The notes under the pieces: model-generated
The model's database searches: none
What the model was told of the DNA's origin: nothing
The model's input: the letters and a program-made list of their open reading frames with translations, nothing else
Made by a program: the position numbers and the translations under genes
Shown here: in pieces, positions 6,405 through 9,220 of the stretch
How positions within the stretch are numbered: position 1 is the first letter of the stretch
Layout: each line of letters opens with the position of its first letter
Origin: Paracoccaceae bacterium
GTDB taxonomy: Bacteria; Pseudomonadota; Alphaproteobacteria; Rhodobacterales; Rhodobacteraceae
DNA length: 9,220 nucleotides
Direction of reading: 5' to 3'
Assembly (NCBI GenBank): GCA_003511785.1
Contig: DOIS01000290.1
Coordinates: forward strand, 1,732 to 10,951

Positions 6405-6635
6405 TCAGCCGATCTCGATCTCGTAGGATTCGATGACGGTGTTGGCGAGAAGCTTCTCGCACATCTCGGCCACCTGCTCGCGGGTGGTCCCCTCGGCCAG
6501 GTCCAGATCGATCACCTTGCCCTGGCGCACGCCCTCGACGCCCGAAAAGCCCATCGCCCCCAGCGCGTGGCGCACCGCCTCGCCCTGCGGGTCGAGAACG
6601 CCCGCCTTCAACATCACATGCACCCGCGCCTTCAT
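6405..6635 (-). CDS. purS: Phosphoribosylformylglycinamidine synthase subunit PurS
   Basis: PurS is the small structural subunit that bridges PurQ and PurL in the three-part FGAM synthase. It has 76 residues, slightly short of the usual 80 or so but complete. It begins MKARVHVMLKAGVLDPQGEA, the hallmark PurS opening (V-x-LK-x-G-V-L-D-P-Q-G). GFSGVEGVRQGKVIDLDL (29-46) follows, and the C-terminus includes MCEKLLANTVIESYEIEI (58-75). AAGGA lies about 9 nt upstream of the ATG at 6635. It is 88 nt downstream of purC and 1 nt upstream of the membrane-protein gene. In many relatives purQ follows purS directly; here two extra genes intervene. Confidence 0.96.
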   Translation of the reverse strand: MKARVHVMLKAGVLDPQGEAVRHALGAMGFSGVEGVRQGKVIDLDLAEGTTREQVAEMCEKLLANTVIESYEIEIG

Positions 6636-6671
6636 GCTGTCCCATCCTTTGTCACACTGCGCGCGTCCGCG

Positions 6672-6697
6672 CTTCTTTCTGGTCCGAAATACCCCGG
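6672..6697 (-). repeat. GTATTT/purine-tail intergenic motif behind purC (copy C)
   Basis: In the purC direction, CCGGGGTATTT (6697-6687) is followed by CGGACCAG and AAAGAAG (ending at 6672), beginning about 27 nt after the purC stop. It shares the C/G run, the GTATTT core and the AGAAAGAAG-like tail of the elements behind dctD and bmt, but the hairpin part is weaker: only short GGCC/CCGG arms lie between 6698 and 6720. It may weaken or mark the 3' end of purC; whether transcription reads through to purS is unknown. Confidence 0.5.
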
Positions 6698-6723
6698 CCC
6701 CGCACCGGCCACCCGGCGCCCGC

Positions 6724-7476
6724 TCAGTTGATGAGCGTGGGCTTGGTCACCGTCTTGGGCATCACGCCCAGCCGCCGCGCCACCTCGGAATAGGCGTCCG
6801 TCAGGTTGCCCAGGTCGCGACGGAACACGTCCTTGTCGAGCTTCTGACCCGTCTCGATGTCCCACAACCGGCACGAATCGGGGCTGATCTCGTCGGCCAC
6901 GATCAGCCGCATCAAATCGCCGTCATAGACGCGGCCCACCTCGATCTTGAAATCCACCAGCCGTATCCCCACCGCCAGCATCACGCCGGAGAGGAAATCG
7001 TTGACGCGCAGCGCCAGGCTCAGGATGTCGTCCATGTCCTGCTGGCTGGCCCAGCCGAAGGCGGCGATATGCTCCTCGGTGACCAGCGGGTCGCCCAGCG
7101 CGTCGTCCTTGTAGCAGTATTCGACGATGGGGCGCGGCAGTTGCGTGCCTTCCTCGAGCCCCAGCCGTTTCGAGATCGACCCGGCGGCGTAGTTGCGCAC
7201 GATGATCTCGAGCGGCACGATCTCGCAGGCGCGCACCAGCTGTTCACGCATGTTGAGACGGCGGATGAAATGGGTGGGCACGCCGATATTGTTGAGCCCG
7301 GTCATGAAGAACTCGCTCAGGCGGTTGTTGAGCACGCCCTTGCCTTCGATCACGTCCTTCTTCTCGGCGTTGAAGGCGGTGGCGTCGTCCTTGAAATATT
7401 GCACGATGGTGCCCGGTTCGGGGCCCTCGTAGAGGATCTTCGCCTTGCCTTCGTAAATCTTGGTGCGACGCGCCAT
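6724..7476 (-). CDS. purC: Phosphoribosylaminoimidazole-succinocarboxamide synthase (SAICAR synthetase)
   Basis: PurC joins aspartate to CAIR with ATP to give SAICAR in de novo purine synthesis (cytoplasm). It has 250 residues, normal for bacterial PurC. It begins MARRTKIYEGKAKILYEG (YEGKAK ATP-site signature). Other family motifs are FKDDATAFNAEKK (28-40), GVLNNRLSEFF (47-57), VRNYAAGS (93-100), the signature RLVDFKIEVG (172-181) and DEISPDSCRLWD (195-206). The frame is open further upstream, but the start at 7476 is fixed by the family N-terminus and by GGAAAGG 7 nt before the ATG. It is divergent from the zeta/DUF1476 gene, with 193 nt between them holding a promoter candidate on each strand. 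It is first in the minus-strand block. Confidence 0.97.
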   Translation of the reverse strand: MARRTKIYEGKAKILYEGPEPGTIVQYFKDDATAFNAEKKDVIEGKGVLNNRLSEFFMTGLNNIGVPTHFIRRLNMREQLVRACEIVPLEIIVRNYAAGSISKRLGLEEGTQLPRPIVEYCYKDDALGDPLVTEEHIAAFGWASQQDMDDILSLALRVNDFLSGVMLAVGIRLVDFKIEVGRVYDGDLMRLIVADEISPDSCRLWDIETGQKLDKDVFRRDLGNLTDAYSEVARRLGVMPKTVTKPTLIN

Positions 7477-7543
7477 GCAGCGACCTTTCCGTCCCGGCGG
7501 ACATACGGGGAGGCGGAGGGCGACTCCCTTCCGCGTTGGCGCG

Positions 7544-7572
7544 TGTTTAGTCCAAGCCCCGCGCGCCCGCAA
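7544..7572 (-). promoter_or_regulatory. Candidate purC promoter
   Basis: TTGCGG (7572-7567), a 17-nt spacer and TAAACA (7549-7544) form a plausible housekeeping promoter, with a conserved TTG in the -35 and a relaxed -10. The start site would be near 7537, giving a leader of about 60 nt to purC. I see no PurR-type operator or purine riboswitch in the leader. Confidence 0.4.
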
Positions 7573-7603
7573 GCCGGGGTGCGACCTGCGGCCCTGCGCC
7601 CCC

Positions 7604-7632
7604 TTGCGCCGGACGCGGGGGGGCGGCATATT
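7604..7632 (+). promoter_or_regulatory. Candidate promoter for the zeta/DUF1476 gene
   Basis: TTGCGC (7604-7609), a G-rich 17-nt spacer and CATATT (7627-7632) fit a housekeeping promoter. The start site would be near 7639, about 30 nt before the ATG at 7670. AAGGGG (7656-7661) is the ribosome binding site. Confidence 0.45.
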
Positions 7633-7669
7633 TGGAGCAACGGAAATCACCACGCAAGGGGCCGCAGCC

Positions 7670-7990
7670 ATGACCACCTTCGACAACCGCGAGAAAGCGT
7701 TCGAATCCAAGTTCGCCCATGACGCCGAGATGCAGTTCCGGGCCCAGGCCCGCTGCAACAAGATGGTGGGCCTTTGGGCCGCGGGCCTGATGGGCAAGTC
7801 CGGCGACGAGGCCGACGCCTATGCGCGCGAGGTCATCAAGTCCGATTTCGAGGAGGCGGGGACCGAGGACGTGGTGCGCAAGGTCGCGGGCGACCTGGGC
7901 GACAAGTCCAGCCCGGACGAGGTGCGCGCCAAGCTGGCCGAGTTCCTGCCCCAGGCCAAGGCGCAGCTGATGGCCGAGATCGGCAAGTGA
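7670..7990 (+). CDS. DUF1476 protein, ATP synthase F1 zeta subunit (ATPase inhibitor)
   Basis: DUF1476 proteins were identified in Paracoccus denitrificans as the zeta subunit, which binds F1 and blocks ATP hydrolysis by the synthase. This protein has 106 residues, the family length. It begins MTTFDNREKAFESKFAHDAE followed by MQFRAQARCNKMVGLWAAGL (21-40), the family's most conserved stretch, which includes the N-terminal inhibitory region. A helical, acidic remainder follows (YAREVIKSDFEEAG, then DEVRAKLAEFLPQAKAQL). The ATG at 7670 has AAGGGG 8 nt upstream; the same frame is open further left but without family sequence. It stands alone, with a promoter in front and two hairpins behind. In this position next to purC it is an ordinary Rhodobacteraceae-type arrangement (family knowledge). 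Whether inhibition is strong in this species cannot be read from sequence. Confidence 0.92.
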   Translation: MTTFDNREKAFESKFAHDAEMQFRAQARCNKMVGLWAAGLMGKSGDEADAYAREVIKSDFEEAGTEDVVRKVAGDLGDKSSPDEVRAKLAEFLPQAKAQLMAEIGK

Positions 7991-7998
7991 TCCACCGC

Positions 7999-8071
7999 GC
8001 CTCGTCGGTCTGACGAGGCCCAAGCCTTCGACCGCCCGCCCCGTCCGTGACAGACGGGGCGGGTCTCGTTT
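7999..8071 (+). terminator. Tandem hairpins ending the zeta gene
   Basis: The first hairpin is at 7999-8019 (arms GCCTCGTC/GACGAGGC, 8 bp, 5-nt loop), 8 nt after the stop codon. The second is at 8035-8063 (arms CCCGCCCCGTC/GACGGGGCGGG, 11 bp, 7-nt loop), followed by TCTCGTTT. The second looks like an intrinsic terminator with a short, imperfect T run. The bmt start codon is 31 nt downstream, and no clear separate bmt promoter is visible, so partial read-through into bmt is possible. Confidence 0.65.
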
Positions 8072-8102
8072 CCCCCCTCCCCCGCAGCCCAGGACGGATG
8101 CC

Positions 8103-9119
8103 ATGACCGACCCGCTTTCCCACCTGCTCGAGACCCGCGGCGTGCTGCTGGCCGATGGCGCCACCGGCACCAACCTGTTCAACATGGGGCTCCAGGCGGG
8201 CGACGCGCCCGAGTTGTGGAACGTGGAGGAACCGGCGAAGATCACCGCGCTCTACAGCGGCGCGGTCGAGGCGGGCAGCGACCTGTTCCTGACCAACACC
8301 TTCGGCGGCACCGTGGCGCGGCTGAAACTGCACGATGCGCAGCGCCGGGTGCGCGAGCTGAATCGCGTGGGCGCCGAGCTGGGCCGCGAGGTGGCCGACC
8401 GCGCCGAGCGCAAGATCGTGGTGGCGGGCTCGGTCGGCCCCACCGGCGAGATCATGGAGCCGATCGGCACGCTGAGCCATGCGTTGGCCGTGGAAATGTT
8501 CCACGAGCAGGCCGAGGGACTGAAGGAGGGCGGCGTCGATCTGTTCTGGCTCGAGACGATCAGCGCGCCCGAGGAGTTCCGCGCCGCCGCCGAGGCCTTT
8601 GCCCTGGCCGGGCTGCCCTGGGCCGGCACCATGAGCTTCGACACCGCCGGGCGCACCATGATGGGCGTGACCTCGGCCGACCTGGCGCAGCTGGTCGAGG
8701 AGTTGGACAACCCGCCGCTGGCCTTCGGCGCCAATTGCGGCACCGGCGCCTCGGACATCCTGCGCACGGTGCTGGGCTTCGTGGCGCAGGGCACCGAACG
8801 GCCGATCGTCTCGAAGGGCAACGCGGGCATCCCGAAATACGTGGACGGGCATATCCACTATGACGGCACGCCGGAGTTGATGGCCGAGTATGCGGTGATG
8901 GCCCGTGACGCCGGCGCGCGCATCATCGGCGGCTGCTGCGGCACCATGCCCGAGCACCTGCGCGCCATGCGTGCAGCACTCGACGAGCGCCCGCGCGGCG
9001 AGCGGCCGACGCTGGAGCAGATCACCGCAAGGATCGGGCCGTTCTCCTCGGCCTCGGACGGCACCGGCGAGGACGGCGCCGCCCCCAGGCGCTGGCGCGG
9101 CAGCCGCCGGCGGCGCTGA
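8103..9119 (+). CDS. bmt: Betaine-homocysteine S-methyltransferase-like enzyme
   Basis: This enzyme moves a methyl group from a donor such as glycine betaine to homocysteine to make methionine (cytoplasm, cobalamin-independent). It has 338 residues. It is a homocysteine-methyltransferase barrel with an N-terminal LLADGATGTNLFNMGL (15-30, homocysteine-binding DGA-G-T motif), TNTFGGT (64-70), GSVGPTGEI (109-117) and WLETIS (149-154). The zinc ligands are in GANCGTG (C212) and GGCCGTMPEH (C278 and C279). All three cysteines are present, so it should be active. The start at 8103 has AGGA about 8 nt upstream; an ATG 5 nt earlier opens only a two-codon frame. After about residue 314 the protein ends in a low-complexity tail finishing in a basic Arg cluster (RRWRGSRRRR), which is unlikely to be catalytic. 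The methyl donor is inferred from annotated relatives, and S-methylmethionine or another thetin cannot be excluded. Confidence 0.88.
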   Translation: MTDPLSHLLETRGVLLADGATGTNLFNMGLQAGDAPELWNVEEPAKITALYSGAVEAGSDLFLTNTFGGTVARLKLHDAQRRVRELNRVGAELGREVADRAERKIVVAGSVGPTGEIMEPIGTLSHALAVEMFHEQAEGLKEGGVDLFWLETISAPEEFRAAAEAFALAGLPWAGTMSFDTAGRTMMGVTSADLAQLVEELDNPPLAFGANCGTGASDILRTVLGFVAQGTERPIVSKGNAGIPKYVDGHIHYDGTPELMAEYAVMARDAGARIIGGCCGTMPEHLRAMRAALDERPRGERPTLEQITARIGPFSSASDGTGEDGAAPRRWRGSRRRR

Positions 9120-9185
9120 GGGGGGCTCTGCCCCCGTCGCGCGTGCCGCGCGACTCCCCCGGAGGTATTTGAGAAAGAGAAGAAG
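9120..9185 (+). terminator. bmt 3' element: two hairpins then GGTATTTG (copy A of a repeated intergenic motif)
   Basis: Immediately after the bmt stop come GGGGGC-TCT-GCCCCC (9121-9135) and a hairpin with an 8-bp stem and 3-nt loop (9136-9154, arms GTCGCGCG/CGCGCGAC). TCCCCCGGAGGTATTTG (9155-9171) and a purine tail (AGAAAGAGAAGAAG) follow. The first hairpin, the GTATTT core and the tail recur behind dctD in that gene's orientation. It is probably the transcript end. The remaining 35 bases to the window edge show no gene start. Confidence 0.6.
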
Positions 9186-9220
9186 CACGGGGCGCGCGGC
9201 GCGGGCGTGATCCGTGTGCA

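Noticed and set aside
7611..7650. A fourth copy of the GTATTT intergenic motif (GGCATATTTGGAGCAACGG)
   Set aside because: It lies in front of a gene rather than behind one, lacks the purine tail, and is better explained as the -10 region of the zeta-gene promoter.
7991..8102. A SAM or SAH riboswitch ahead of the methionine-forming bmt gene
   Set aside because: The two hairpins are simple stem-loops with short loops and no riboswitch core that I recognise. They fit a terminator of the preceding gene. An Infernal scan would settle it.
7836..9188. A 450-codon open frame on the minus strand opposite bmt and the zeta gene
   Set aside because: Its translation has no family resemblance and is rich in Gly/Ala/Arg/His, while the opposite strand encodes bmt with all zinc ligands. 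It is a shadow frame.
1..9220. CRISPR arrays, tRNA/rRNA genes, insertion sequences, phage genes or defence systems
   Set aside because: None was seen: no regularly spaced repeats, no transposase or integrase-like protein, and no tRNA-like fold noticed by eye. Composition and gene content look like core chromosome throughout.

Overview
The window reads as ordinary chromosome of a high-GC alphaproteobacterium, most likely a Rhodobacteraceae (Roseobacter/Paracoccus-type) species. Four things point there: the RNase E N-terminus, a DUF1476 protein (the alphaproteobacterial ATP synthase zeta subunit), a betaine-homocysteine methyltransferase of the type common in that family, and intergenic elements of the form 'GC-rich hairpins, then a GTATTT core, then a purine-rich tail' found behind three genes. 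This placement is inference from protein sequence and style; no rRNA is present.

Layout, left to right. The start of rne (RNase E) leaves the left edge on the minus strand (1-354), behind a long non-coding stretch (355-1192). That stretch probably contains a leader of about 370 nt and a promoter for rne, and at its right end the hairpin terminator of dctD. A minus-strand block covers 1193-7476. In transcription order it is purC (SAICAR synthetase), purS (FGAM synthase small subunit), a small two-helix membrane protein resembling DUF3592, a broken zinc alcohol dehydrogenase gene, purQ (FGAM synthase glutaminase), dctB (C4-dicarboxylate sensor kinase) and dctD (its response regulator). Divergent from purC, on the plus strand, are the zeta/DUF1476 gene (7670-7990), a double-hairpin terminator, and bmt (8103-9119), followed by another hairpin/GTATTT element up to the right edge.

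How the genes fit together: purC, purS and purQ serve de novo purine synthesis; PurS and PurQ join PurL, which is not in the window, to make FGAM synthase. The purS, membrane-protein and dehydrogenase genes are separated by 1 nt or overlap, so they look translationally coupled. The dehydrogenase has lost about 75-80 internal residues and is out of frame. A good promoter-like sequence just behind it could restart transcription for purQ-dctB-dctD. DctB and DctD form a two-component system that normally controls C4-dicarboxylate uptake, but no transporter genes lie in the window.

No undescribed multi-gene system is evident. The points most worth a second look are: (1) DctD lacks the GAFTGA sigma54-contact loop and has an inverted Walker B acidic pair, which suggests it does not work as a classical sigma54 activator; (2) the dehydrogenase deletion has an apparent microhomology junction; (3) the recurring 3'-end elements behind bmt, dctD and purC; (4) the long rne leader.
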